In this document: piece by piece, positions 7,657 through 17,266 of the stretch
Layout of the letters: every line of letters starts with the position of its first letter
Position numbering within the stretch: position 1 is the stretch's first letter
From: Methylobacterium crusticola
Lineage (GTDB): Bacteria; Pseudomonadota; Alphaproteobacteria; Rhizobiales; Beijerinckiaceae
Length of the DNA stretch: 46,093 nt
NCBI RefSeq assembly: GCF_003574465.1
Contig: NZ_QOWC01000041.1
Span: forward strand, 1-46,093
Reading direction: 5' to 3'
Program-made: the position numbers and the translations under genes
The notes under the pieces: model-generated
The model's database searches: none
Seen by the model: the letters and a program-made list of their open reading frames with translations, nothing else
What the model was told of the DNA's origin: nothing

Positions 7657-8408
7657 GCGCCCTCCCCGACACCCGCCCGCCGCCCGCCGCGGCCCCAGCC
7701 CCCGCCCTAGCCCTCCTGGAGGTCGAGGACCTGCACGCCTTCTACGGCAAGAGCCACATCCTCCAGGGCGTGAGCTTCCGGGTGGGGGAGGGCGAGATCG
7801 TCTCGATGCTCGGGCGAAACGGGGTCGGGCGCTCCACCACCCTCAAGGCGATCATGGGCGACGTCGCGCCCCGCGGCACGATCCGCTTCAAGGGCCGGCC
7901 CATTGCCGGCCTGAGGCCCTACGCGGTGGCCCGCCGCGGCCTCGGCTACGTGCCGGAGGAGCGGGCGATCTTCCCCAAGCTCACGGTGCGGCAGAACCTG
8001 GCGTTGGGCGAGAAGGGCGGCGCCCGGTCCTCGCGCTGGGCCTACGCCGACATCTTCCGGCTGTTTCCCCGGCTGGAGGAGCGCATCGACACGCCCGGCG
8101 GCGTGCTCTCGGGGGGCGAGCAGCAGATGCTCACCATCTGCCGCACCCTGATGGGCGACCCCGACCTGATCATGATCGACGAGCCGACCGAGGGGCTCTC
8201 GCCCCAGATGGTGACGCGGGTCGGCGACATGATCGCCGAGATCGCGGCCCGCGGCGTCGCCGTGCTGCTGGTGGAGCAGAAGCTCACCATCGCCCTCAAG
8301 CTGTCGCAGCGCCTCTACGTCATGGGGCACGGCCACGTGGTGTTCGAGGGCACCCCCGACGCGCTCCTGGCCAACGAGGCCGTGCGCCGGGAGTGGCTCG
8401 AGGTGTGA
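7653..8408 (+). CDS. livF: ABC transporter ATP-binding protein LivF, with Walker A Lys-to-Arg change
   Basis: This 251-residue LivF-family ATPase has a proline/alanine-rich N-terminus of about 20 residues. Its Walker A reads GRNGVGRSTT, so the lysine that contacts the ATP phosphates is Arg (codon CGC). The signature LSGGEQQ and Walker B LIMIDEP are normal. The switch position is Gln (LVEQK), as in E. coli LivF. It is the last gene of the importer operon and ends eight bases from the convergent FKBP gene. Arg at the Walker A Lys usually weakens ATP hydrolysis, so this site may bind but hardly turn over ATP. Confidence 0.93.
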   Translation: MSALPDTRPPPAAAPAPALALLEVEDLHAFYGKSHILQGVSFRVGEGEIVSMLGRNGVGRSTTLKAIMGDVAPRGTIRFKGRPIAGLRPYAVARRGLGYVPEERAIFPKLTVRQNLALGEKGGARSSRWAYADIFRLFPRLEERIDTPGGVLSGGEQQMLTICRTLMGDPDLIMIDEPTEGLSPQMVTRVGDMIAEIAARGVAVLLVEQKLTIALKLSQRLYVMGHGHVVFEGTPDALLANEAVRREWLEV

Positions 8409-8416
8409 GGGGCGCC

Positions 8417-8839
8417 TCAGCGCACCCCGAGGAGCTCGACGTCGAAGAGCAGCGTGGCGTTCGGCGGGATGACGCCGCCGGCGCCGCGGGGGCCGTAGCC
8501 GAGCTCCGGCGGGATCACGAGCGTGCGCTTGCCGCCGACCTTCATGGTCGAGAGGCCCTCGTCCCAGCCCCGGATGACCTGCCCGGTGCCGACCGCGAAG
8601 CTGAAGGGCTGCTTGCGGTCGTGGGAGCTGTCGAACTTCGCGCCCTTCTTGCCGGCCTCGTAGAGCCATCCGGTGTAGTGGACGTTCACGGTCTGCCCGG
8701 CCTTCGGCTGCGCGCCGGTGCCGACGACGTCGTCCTTGTACTGGAGGCCCGAGGGTGCGGTGACGAAGGAATCGGCGGAGGCTGAGGCGGTCATGGCGAT
8801 CGTGAGGGCTCCGGCAAGGATGAAGGGCGAACGGTGCAT
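8417..8839 (-). CDS. Exported FKBP-type peptidyl-prolyl cis-trans isomerase
   Basis: This 140-residue protein has a signal peptide (about residues 1-22, ending ASASA) followed by a single FKBP domain. Visible landmarks are VHYTGWLYEAGKKGAKFDSS, GTGQVIRGWDEGL, GKRTLVIPPELGYG and a C-terminal LLFDVELLGV. It catalyses proline isomerisation and should assist folding in the periplasm. The active-site residues of FKBPs (Tyr, Phe, Asp, Trp in these motifs) are present. It is transcribed alone, convergent with livF, with 162 bp upstream before the otsB gene. Confidence 0.93.
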   Translation of the reverse strand: MHRSPFILAGALTIAMTASASADSFVTAPSGLQYKDDVVGTGAQPKAGQTVNVHYTGWLYEAGKKGAKFDSSHDRKQPFSFAVGTGQVIRGWDEGLSTMKVGGKRTLVIPPELGYGPRGAGGVIPPNATLLFDVELLGVR

Positions 8840-9001
8840 CGCGGGGATTCGTTCCTGTTCTCTACGGATGGCCGGGTTAGAGCATTTCGGGGCGCGGTGG
8901 AATGGCGGCGTCCGCGCGGGCGCGCGGCAACCCGCCCGGGGAGGCCGCCCGGAGGAGGCCGCCCGGGGACTTCGTCTCGCGCCGGCGCCCCCGCCGGGGC
9001 G

Positions 9002-9754
9002 TCAGGCCGGCGGCAGGCCGCCCGGATCGAGGGCCGCGCCCCCGGCCCAGGCCAGGAGCACCCGGCGCACGTCGTCGGGGGCGTCGAGGCGGTGGTGGGC
9101 GATGGTGTCGCCGGCGCCGACCCGCACGCTGACGCCGCCGTCCCGGTTCACCGCCGCGAAGGCCTTCTCGTCGGTCAGGTCGTCGCCGAAGAACAGGGCC
9201 CGGCGCCCGGCATAGGGCGGCGCCTGGAGGAAGGACCGGATGGCGTGGCCCTTCGTGGCGTCGGCCGGCAGGATCTCGGCGACCGCCTTGCCGTGCTGGA
9301 GCCGGTAGGCGCTCCCGAGCCCCGCCGCGACCCGCTCGATCTCGTCCCGGGCCCGCACCGCGTCGGCGGGCGCGGCGAGGCGCCAGTGCACCGCGACCGA
9401 GCAGCCCTTGTCCTCGATCAGCACCGCGTCGAGCCCGGCCACGGCCTGCCGCAGGACGCCGACGCCGGCCCGCAGGGCCGGGTGCGCCCCGGGCTCGCAG
9501 CCGACGACCCGGTCGCCGAGGCGCTGCTCGACCCCGTGCAGGCCGCCGACGTCGAAGCGCTCCGGGGCGAGGAAGCCGTCGATCACGGCGATCGGCCGCC
9601 CGGTGATCACCGCGAGGGCCCCGCCGAGCCGCGCCCTCAGGCGCGTCAGGGCCGGCGGCAGGGCCGGCGGGACGCGGACCGCGTCGGGACGGGGCGCGAT
9701 GTCGACGAGGGTGCCGTCGAAGTCCAGGAACAGCGCGAAGGCGGTGTCGGTCAC
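9002..9754 (-). CDS. otsB: Trehalose-6-phosphate phosphatase
   Basis: This 250-residue HAD-family phosphatase has motif I LFLDFDGTLVDIAP at the N-terminus, VITGRP (motif II region), a conserved lysine in KGHAIRSFL, and FGDDLTDEKAF (motif IV). This combination is specific to OtsB. It removes phosphate from trehalose-6-phosphate to give the osmoprotectant trehalose. The start is GTG at 9754 with GGAG upstream; the open frame continues to 10120 but that part is low-complexity. No otsA (synthase) is present in the window. A GH15 glycosidase, often linked to trehalose genes, lies 7.5 kb away. Confidence 0.9.
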   Translation of the reverse strand: MTDTAFALFLDFDGTLVDIAPRPDAVRVPPALPPALTRLRARLGGALAVITGRPIAVIDGFLAPERFDVGGLHGVEQRLGDRVVGCEPGAHPALRAGVGVLRQAVAGLDAVLIEDKGCSVAVHWRLAAPADAVRARDEIERVAAGLGSAYRLQHGKAVAEILPADATKGHAIRSFLQAPPYAGRRALFFGDDLTDEKAFAAVNRDGGVSVRVGAGDTIAHHRLDAPDDVRRVLLAWAGGAALDPGGLPPA

Positions 9755-10125
9755 GGCTCGGTTCTCCGTCGGGTCCCGGCGCGAGGGGTGACCCGCGCCA
9801 CCGCTTAAAGCCGAACCCGGCCGGAACGCAAACACCCGCCGCGGCGCCCCGCCGCGGGTCGCGGGCCGCGCGGCGCCACGGCGGCGGGATCCCTGCGTCG
9901 CGACCGCGCCCGGCTTGTTGCGAGGCCGCAACAGCTCCGGTGTTCCCGGGCGCTTCTCCGCCGCCGCGGGCCGTGCTCCGCTTGCAACCTGCAGATGCGT
10001 CACGTCTACTCGCGGCGCCTGGAGCGGCCGCGCTGTCCAGGGCCGGCGCTCCGGGCCGGGGCGGCCCCGCCTTCCGGGCGAGCCCGCGCCGCGATCCCGG
10101 CGCCGCGACGCAGTGAGCACGGTGC
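9755..10125. other. Divergent intergenic region between otsB and the FAD oxidoreductase
   Basis: These 371 bases hold no convincing gene. They contain an 8-bp inverted repeat CCGCGGCG-ccc-CGCCGCGG (9839-9857) and a hairpin GTTGCG-aggc-CGCAAC (9917-9932). A possible plus-strand promoter is TTGCAA (9982-9987) with a 17-bp spacer to TCTACT (10005-10010). All are suggestions only. Confidence 0.4.
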
Positions 10126-11439
10126 ATGGGGACGACGCGGCCCGGCGAGGAATCCTACGATGCCGTGGTCCTGGGGGCCGGCGTCAGCGGCCTGACGGCC
10201 GCCGCCCACCTGGCGCGAAGCGGCCGGTCCGTCTGCCTCCTGGACACGTATCCGGAGCCGGGCGGGAACCACCTGTCGTGGCACGTCGGCGGCAGCACGT
10301 TCGACATCGGCTCGATCTTCTTCATGTCCGACAATCCGCTGTTCGCGATCTTCCCGGCGATGCTGGATCGCTGCGTCCCGATCGACTGGACCATCCAGCG
10401 CGTCACGCCCGACAACAGGATCTCGCGCTACCCGTTCGATCTCCGGGACGACCTGATCTCGCGCAGGCCGGCCGACCTGCTGCGCATCGCGCTCGACGTC
10501 TCGCTCCACAAGGCGCGGCCGCGCGCACGCGCCTCCGCGGACGACTTCATCCGGTACTACCTCGGCACGATCATCCCCCGGCAGACCGGTCTCATCCACT
10601 ACTTCAATCGGTTCTACGGGCTGGCGCCGAGCGAGATCAGCTACGACTTCGCCGAGAGGCGGATGGACTGGATCTCGCAGAACGCCGGCGTGCGCGCCCG
10701 GATCAGGCACCTCGTGCGCCCGCGGCGAGGCGGGCGCGAGGCGCGCCCGCGCTACGCCGTCGCCCGCCCGCGGGACGGCTTCGCGGCCATGTACCGGGAG
10801 GCCGTCCGGCAACTGGCCGAGAGCGGCGTCGTCACCCGGTTGCAGGCTCCCCTGCGCTCGGCCCGGCGCCGGTCCGACGGCTTCGTGCTGGACACCGCCG
10901 ACCGGCGGGTCTCCGGCACGCGCCTGATCAGCACCATCCCGCTCCGGCGGGCGGCCGACCTGTTCCGCCTGTCGCTCCCCGAGGACGAGGCCCCCCGGTC
11001 GACGGCGCTGCTCACCCTGTTCTGCCACTTCCGCGGACGCAGGAACTTCGACGCGCTCATCCTCTACAACTTCTCGGCCACCGGCCCGTGGAAGCGCCTG
11101 ACGATGCACTCGGACTATTACGGCAGGACCGGCACCTGGGAGTATTTCAGCCTCGAGATCGTCGAGACGACGACCGCTTCGGCGCCCGAGGCGCAGTTCC
11201 GGAGGTTCAAGGACGACATCCAGGCCTCCGGCCTGTTCGACGGAGAGGTCGTGCTGGTGGGCCATGCCCGGACCGAGTTCGCCTACCCGGTCTACGACCA
11301 CGCCGCCGCCGCGAAGCGGGACAGGCTGAAGCAGGCGCTGGCGGCGCAGGGCGTCGAGTTGATCGGCCGGCAGGGCCTGTTCGAGTACATCCCGGCTTCC
11401 GGGCAGGCCGTCAGCCTGGCCCAGGCCGCCCTGGCCTGA
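10126..11439 (+). CDS. FAD-dependent oxidoreductase (protoporphyrinogen oxidase / UDP-galactopyranose mutase-like fold)
   Basis: This 437-residue protein begins with a dinucleotide-binding motif (VVLGAGVSGLTAAAHLARSG, residues 14-33), an acidic strand end (LLDTYPEPGGN) and the FDIGSIFFMSD stretch typical of the amine-oxidase/GMC-like FAD fold. It lacks obvious signal or membrane segments. Family members oxidise porphyrins, amines or carotenoids, or rearrange sugars (UGM). The Arg/His-rich middle (about residues 185-215) is unusual. The start at ATG 10126 has only a weak Shine-Dalgarno. There is no operon partner. The cofactor is well supported; the substrate cannot be stated. Confidence 0.8.
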   Translation: MGTTRPGEESYDAVVLGAGVSGLTAAAHLARSGRSVCLLDTYPEPGGNHLSWHVGGSTFDIGSIFFMSDNPLFAIFPAMLDRCVPIDWTIQRVTPDNRISRYPFDLRDDLISRRPADLLRIALDVSLHKARPRARASADDFIRYYLGTIIPRQTGLIHYFNRFYGLAPSEISYDFAERRMDWISQNAGVRARIRHLVRPRRGGREARPRYAVARPRDGFAAMYREAVRQLAESGVVTRLQAPLRSARRRSDGFVLDTADRRVSGTRLISTIPLRRAADLFRLSLPEDEAPRSTALLTLFCHFRGRRNFDALILYNFSATGPWKRLTMHSDYYGRTGTWEYFSLEIVETTTASAPEAQFRRFKDDIQASGLFDGEVVLVGHARTEFAYPVYDHAAAAKRDRLKQALAAQGVELIGRQGLFEYIPASGQAVSLAQAALA

Positions 11440-11567
11440 GCCGCCGCGCGGGCGCCGGGCGGGGGCGGATGCGAAGATCGGACGCGGCCCGCTCCCCTCG
11501 CGACGCGCTATGACGATCGAGCGGGCGCCCGGCCGGGCGTCCGGCGGCGGGTGTGCGGGTGATCCGG

Positions 11568-12041
11568 ATGACGACACGGACCGAGAGCGTGTGGGATTAT
11601 CCGCGTCCGCCGCGGCTGGAGCCGGTGGGCCGGCGGCTGCGCGTCGTCCTCGCGGGACGCGTCGTGGCCGACACCGAGGCCGGCATGCGCGTCCTCGAGA
11701 CCAGCCACCCGCCGACCTACTACTTCCCGCCCGACGCCGTCGCGGCCGGGGCGCTCGGGCCCCCGCGCACGGCCGGGATCTGCGAGTGGAAGGGCAGGGC
11801 GGTGCTGTTCGACGTCGCGGCCGGCGGCGCGACGGCCGCGCGGGCGGCCTGGAGCTACAAGGAGCCGACCCCGGCCTTCCGGGCGCTCGCCGGCTACGTC
11901 GCCTTCTACGCCGGGCCGATGGACGGCTGCTTCGTCGGCGACGTCCGGGTGGTGCCCCAGCCGGGCGGCTTCTACGGCGGCTGGATCACCCCGGACCTCG
12001 TTGGGCCGTTCAAGGGCGGCCCCGGCACGGCGGGGTGGTGA
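11568..12041 (+). CDS. DUF427 domain protein
   Basis: This protein of about 157 residues matches the DUF427 family: PPRLEPVGRRLRVVLAG, VADTEAGMRVLETSHPPTYYFP, and later AWSYKEPTPAF, YVAFYAGPMDGCFVGD and a C-terminal FYGGWITPDLVGPFKGGPG. The family forms small beta barrels of unknown function found widely in actinobacteria and alphaproteobacteria. ATG 11568 is preferred; GTG 11553 would add five residues. It stands alone, with 128 bp before it and 290 bp after it. Confidence 0.85.
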   Translation: MTTRTESVWDYPRPPRLEPVGRRLRVVLAGRVVADTEAGMRVLETSHPPTYYFPPDAVAAGALGPPRTAGICEWKGRAVLFDVAAGGATAARAAWSYKEPTPAFRALAGYVAFYAGPMDGCFVGDVRVVPQPGGFYGGWITPDLVGPFKGGPGTAGW

Positions 12042-12126
12042 GCGGCCTCCCGTCGCGGAAAGCCGGTCCCGCCCCGTTACGGGACGCCGTTGCCCTACGG
12101 TCCGCCGCGACGCGCCGGCGCCACGA

Positions 12127-12145
12127 CTGAGCGTTTTTCGCTCAG
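12127..12145. terminator. Hairpin CTGAGCG-TTTTT-CGCTCAG after the DUF427 gene
   Basis: A perfect 7-bp stem (12127-12133 with 12139-12145) with a TTTTT loop lies 85 bases after the DUF427 stop in the gap before the GGDEF-EAL gene. The T-run is in the loop and not after the stem, so it is not a classical intrinsic terminator. It may be a transcript end or a processing structure. Confidence 0.3.
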
Positions 12146-12331
12146 GCAGCCTCTAGCCTCGGTCGTGCTGAGGCCAAAACGCCCACGTCATTCACCCCTC
12201 TGCAATCGAGCTCGCTCGCGTTGCCCGCCGCGGGGTAACTTTTCCTTCAGCGTCCGGTGCGTCTACTTGCGCGGCGGCCATCATGTGATGGGGCCGAGCG
12301 GGGTGGGTGCGCGGTGGACAGATTGCACGCC

Positions 12332-14287
12332 ATGATCCGGCCGCTGGTGCCGGCCTCTCCGGAGCCGGCGCTGGCCCAGGCCCAGCTGGCGGCCCTGCGC
12401 AACCAGGTCCCCCTGCTGTACGTGATCCTGGCGGTCAACTCGACCGCCGTGGCCTACACCCATGTCGGCGTCGCGCCGGACGCGATCACGATCTATCCGC
12501 TCGCCGGCCTGCTGCTGCTCTGCGGCGTCCGCCTGGCGGTCTGGATCAGGCGCGGGGACGAGCCCGTCTCGGACGCGCAGGCGGCGGCCTGCCTGCGGAC
12601 CACGACCCGCCTCGCCGTGCTGCTCGCGGCGGGGTTCCTGAGCTGGGGCCTGTCGCTCGCCTCCTACGGCGACGCCTTCGCGCAGGTCCACGCGCTGTTC
12701 TACATCGCCACCACGATGATCGCCTGCGTGTTCTGCCTGATGCACCTGCGGATCGCGGCCCTGTCGGTGGCCGCGATCGTGATCGTGCCCTTCAGCCTCT
12801 GCTACGTCGGCTCGGGCCACGCCGTCCTGACGGCGATCGCCCTCAACCTGCTGATCGTCGGCGGCGTGATGGTGTTCGTGGTGATCGGGTACTCGAGCGA
12901 CTTCACGCGCCTGATCGGCCAGCGGGCCGAGCTCGAGCGCCTGAGCCGGGAGAACCTGCGCCTGGCCAACATCGACCTCCTGACCGGGCTGCCGAACCGT
13001 CGCAGCTTCTTCGCCTCCCTCGACCGGGCGACCGCGGAGGGGCACCCCGACGGGCCGCCGGGCCCGGTGCCGGCGTTCATCGTCGGCATGGTCGACCTCG
13101 ACGGGTTCAAGCCGGTGAACGACACCCACGGCCACGTCGCCGGCGACGCCGTGCTGCGCGAGACCGCCCGGCGCCTCGCGGCCGTCGCCCGCGAGGGCGA
13201 CGTGGTGGCCCGCCTCGGGGGCGACGAGTTCGGGCTCATCCTCCGGTGCACGACCGACGCCGCCGCGATCGAGGGCCGGGGCGAGTCCCTCCGGGCCGCC
13301 CTGGCCGCCCCCTTCGACCTGCCGAACGGGGCGAGGACGCAGATCGAGGCCTCGATCGGCTTCGCGATCTTCCCGGAGGCCGGCCGCGCCGCGGCGGTGC
13401 TGATCGAGCGCGCCGACTACGCGCTCTACTACGCCAAGGCGCACCGGCGGGGGGCCGCGATCCTGTTCACCGAGGAGCACGAGACGCGCCTGCGCACGCA
13501 GAGCGTCATCGAGCAGGCCCTGCGGCACGCCGACCTCGACGGCGAGTTCAGCCTGATGTTCCAGCCCCTGGTCGACGTGGCGACGGGCCGCACGGTCGCG
13601 TTCGAGGCGCTGGCGCGCTGGACCAGCCCCGCCCTCGGCCCGGTCTCGCCGGCGGTGTTCATCCCGATCGCGGAGCGCTCCGGCCAGATCAACCGGATCA
13701 CCGAGGTGCTGCTCGCCAAGGCGCTGGCGGCGGTTCACGCCTGGCCCGACCCGGTCGCGCTCTCGTTCAACCTCTCGATGGCCGACATCGCGTCGCCCCA
13801 GGCGGTGGCCCGCGTCGTCGCGATCATCCGCGACAGCGGCGTGCCGCCCCGGCGCATCGACCTCGAGGCGACCGAGACCGCGCTGATCCGCGACTTCGCC
13901 CAGGCCCAGGGCGTGCTGGCCGCCCTGAAGGCCCTCGGCGTCGGCATCGCGCTCGACGATTTCGGCACCGGCTTCTCGTCGCTCAGCTACGTCCACCGGC
14001 TGCCGATCGACAAGCTCAAGATCGACCGCAGCTTCACCAGCGAGGTCGTGCACGACCAGGCCTGCCGGGACATCGTCAAGTCGATCATCGACCTGAGCCG
14101 CAACCTCAAGCTCGCCTGCGTGGTCGAGGGCATCGAGACGGAGGAGCAGGCGCGGCTGCTGGAGAGCCTGGGCTGCTTCATCATGCAGGGCTACCACTTC
14201 CATCGGCCGATGGGGTTTTCCGACACGTTGCGCTACCTAGAGGGGCAATCGACATCGGCGGGGCCGCGCATCCAGGCGGTCGCCTGA
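12332..14287 (+). CDS. Membrane GGDEF-EAL protein (cyclic di-GMP turnover)
   Basis: This 651-residue protein has an N-terminal membrane module with about six hydrophobic segments (residues 25-195). A GGDEF domain follows, opening DLLTGLPNRR with intact GGDEF at 296-300, and then an EAL domain with intact EAL at 425-427 and downstream DDFGTGFSSLSYVHRLPID. Both catalytic signatures are complete, so it could both make and degrade cyclic di-GMP. The membrane part probably senses an envelope or redox cue. ATG 12332 is chosen; GTG 12314 is possible. The gene is followed 18 bp later by a phosphatase gene and may be co-transcribed with it. Confidence 0.92.
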   Translation: MIRPLVPASPEPALAQAQLAALRNQVPLLYVILAVNSTAVAYTHVGVAPDAITIYPLAGLLLLCGVRLAVWIRRGDEPVSDAQAAACLRTTTRLAVLLAAGFLSWGLSLASYGDAFAQVHALFYIATTMIACVFCLMHLRIAALSVAAIVIVPFSLCYVGSGHAVLTAIALNLLIVGGVMVFVVIGYSSDFTRLIGQRAELERLSRENLRLANIDLLTGLPNRRSFFASLDRATAEGHPDGPPGPVPAFIVGMVDLDGFKPVNDTHGHVAGDAVLRETARRLAAVAREGDVVARLGGDEFGLILRCTTDAAAIEGRGESLRAALAAPFDLPNGARTQIEASIGFAIFPEAGRAAAVLIERADYALYYAKAHRRGAAILFTEEHETRLRTQSVIEQALRHADLDGEFSLMFQPLVDVATGRTVAFEALARWTSPALGPVSPAVFIPIAERSGQINRITEVLLAKALAAVHAWPDPVALSFNLSMADIASPQAVARVVAIIRDSGVPPRRIDLEATETALIRDFAQAQGVLAALKALGVGIALDDFGTGFSSLSYVHRLPIDKLKIDRSFTSEVVHDQACRDIVKSIIDLSRNLKLACVVEGIETEEQARLLESLGCFIMQGYHFHRPMGFSDTLRYLEGQSTSAGPRIQAVA

Positions 14288-14305
14288 CACCGACAGGAGG
14301 GCAGG

Positions 14306-15088
14306 GTGCTGGGCAAGCTGCTGCCGCGCCTCGGGCGGGCACGGCCGGCCTCGGGAGAGGGCGCGCAGGACACGGCGGGCAGGGACGCACCGGCGCGGGA
14401 GGACCGGGCGCGGGGCGAGGCGGCGCGGGACGACGCGGTCACCTACGCGGTCGGCGACATCCACGGCTGCGCCGACCACCTCGACGCGCTCCTGAGGCTG
14501 ATCGAGCGGCACCGGGCCGGACGCCCCCGCCGCCTGGTCTTCCTCGGCGACGCCGTCGACCGCGGCCCCGACAGCGCCCGCGTGCTCGCGACCCTGCGGG
14601 CCCTCCAGGCCCGCGAGCCCGACGCCGTGACCTGCCTCATGGGCAACCACGAGGCGTTGCTGCTCGACGCGGTGGCGGGCCGCCGGCGCGACCTCTGGAT
14701 CATGAACGGGGGCGGGGCGGTGCTGGCCTCCTTCGGCGTGACCGACCCGGCGGCGCTTCCGGCCGAGGTGGTGGCGTGGATCGCCGGCCTCGCGAGCCTG
14801 CACGGCGACGTTCGGCGCTGGTACGTCCATGCCGGCCTCAAGCCCGGGGAGCCGGCCCCGGATTCCGACCTCGCGACCCGTCTCTGGATGCGCGAGCCGT
14901 TCCTCTCCGCCGACCACGATTTCGGCCGCCACGTCGTCCACGGCCACACCCCGGTGCTGGACGGGCGGCCGGAGGTGCGGGCCCACCGCACCAACCTCGA
15001 CACGGGCGCGGTGTTCGGCGGCCCGCTCACGGCGGGCGTGTTCACCGCGCACCAGGGTCCGGCGGTGGACTTCCTGCAGGTCGGGTGA
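14306..15088 (+). CDS. PPP-family metallophosphoesterase (serine/threonine phosphatase-like)
   Basis: This 260-residue protein contains the metallophosphoesterase motifs GDIHGC, GDAVDRGPDS, MGNHE and the later HGHTPV, which bind the two metal ions. The first 45 residues are charged and probably flexible. The GTG start at 14306 has AGGAGG at 14295-14300. Relatives dephosphorylate phosphoserine/threonine/tyrosine or diadenosine tetraphosphate; the substrate is not readable here. It follows the GGDEF-EAL gene by 18 bp and is convergent with transketolase. Confidence 0.9.
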   Translation: MLGKLLPRLGRARPASGEGAQDTAGRDAPAREDRARGEAARDDAVTYAVGDIHGCADHLDALLRLIERHRAGRPRRLVFLGDAVDRGPDSARVLATLRALQAREPDAVTCLMGNHEALLLDAVAGRRRDLWIMNGGGAVLASFGVTDPAALPAEVVAWIAGLASLHGDVRRWYVHAGLKPGEPAPDSDLATRLWMREPFLSADHDFGRHVVHGHTPVLDGRPEVRAHRTNLDTGAVFGGPLTAGVFTAHQGPAVDFLQVG

Positions 15089-15129
15089 GCCTCGCGGCGC
15101 TGGGAGCCCGGGCCGCCGCGGGCTCAACC

Positions 15130-15159
15130 CCGCGGCGGGTCTCAGCCCCGCGCCGGGCC

Positions 15160-15170
<11 letters not shown>
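15130..15170. terminator. Imperfect tandem repeat and hairpin at the transketolase 3' end
   Basis: Two 18-bp imperfect units (15130-15147 and 15148-15165), each of the form CCGCG..GGG.CTCA..C, are followed by CCGCG. In the second, GGGCC-tca-GGCCC forms a small stem whose loop is the transketolase stop codon in reverse (15160-15162). It lies between two convergent genes and may act as a bidirectional transcript end. Confidence 0.3.
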
Positions 15171-17241
<2,071 letters not shown>

Positions 17242-17266
17242 GGGGGCCTCGTTGATCTTGCGTCGG

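Noticed and set aside
9755..10120. Longer OtsB protein starting at 10120
   Set aside because: The added residues are low-complexity and precede the HAD motif I, which in OtsB lies close to the N-terminus; GTG 9754 has a ribosome binding site.
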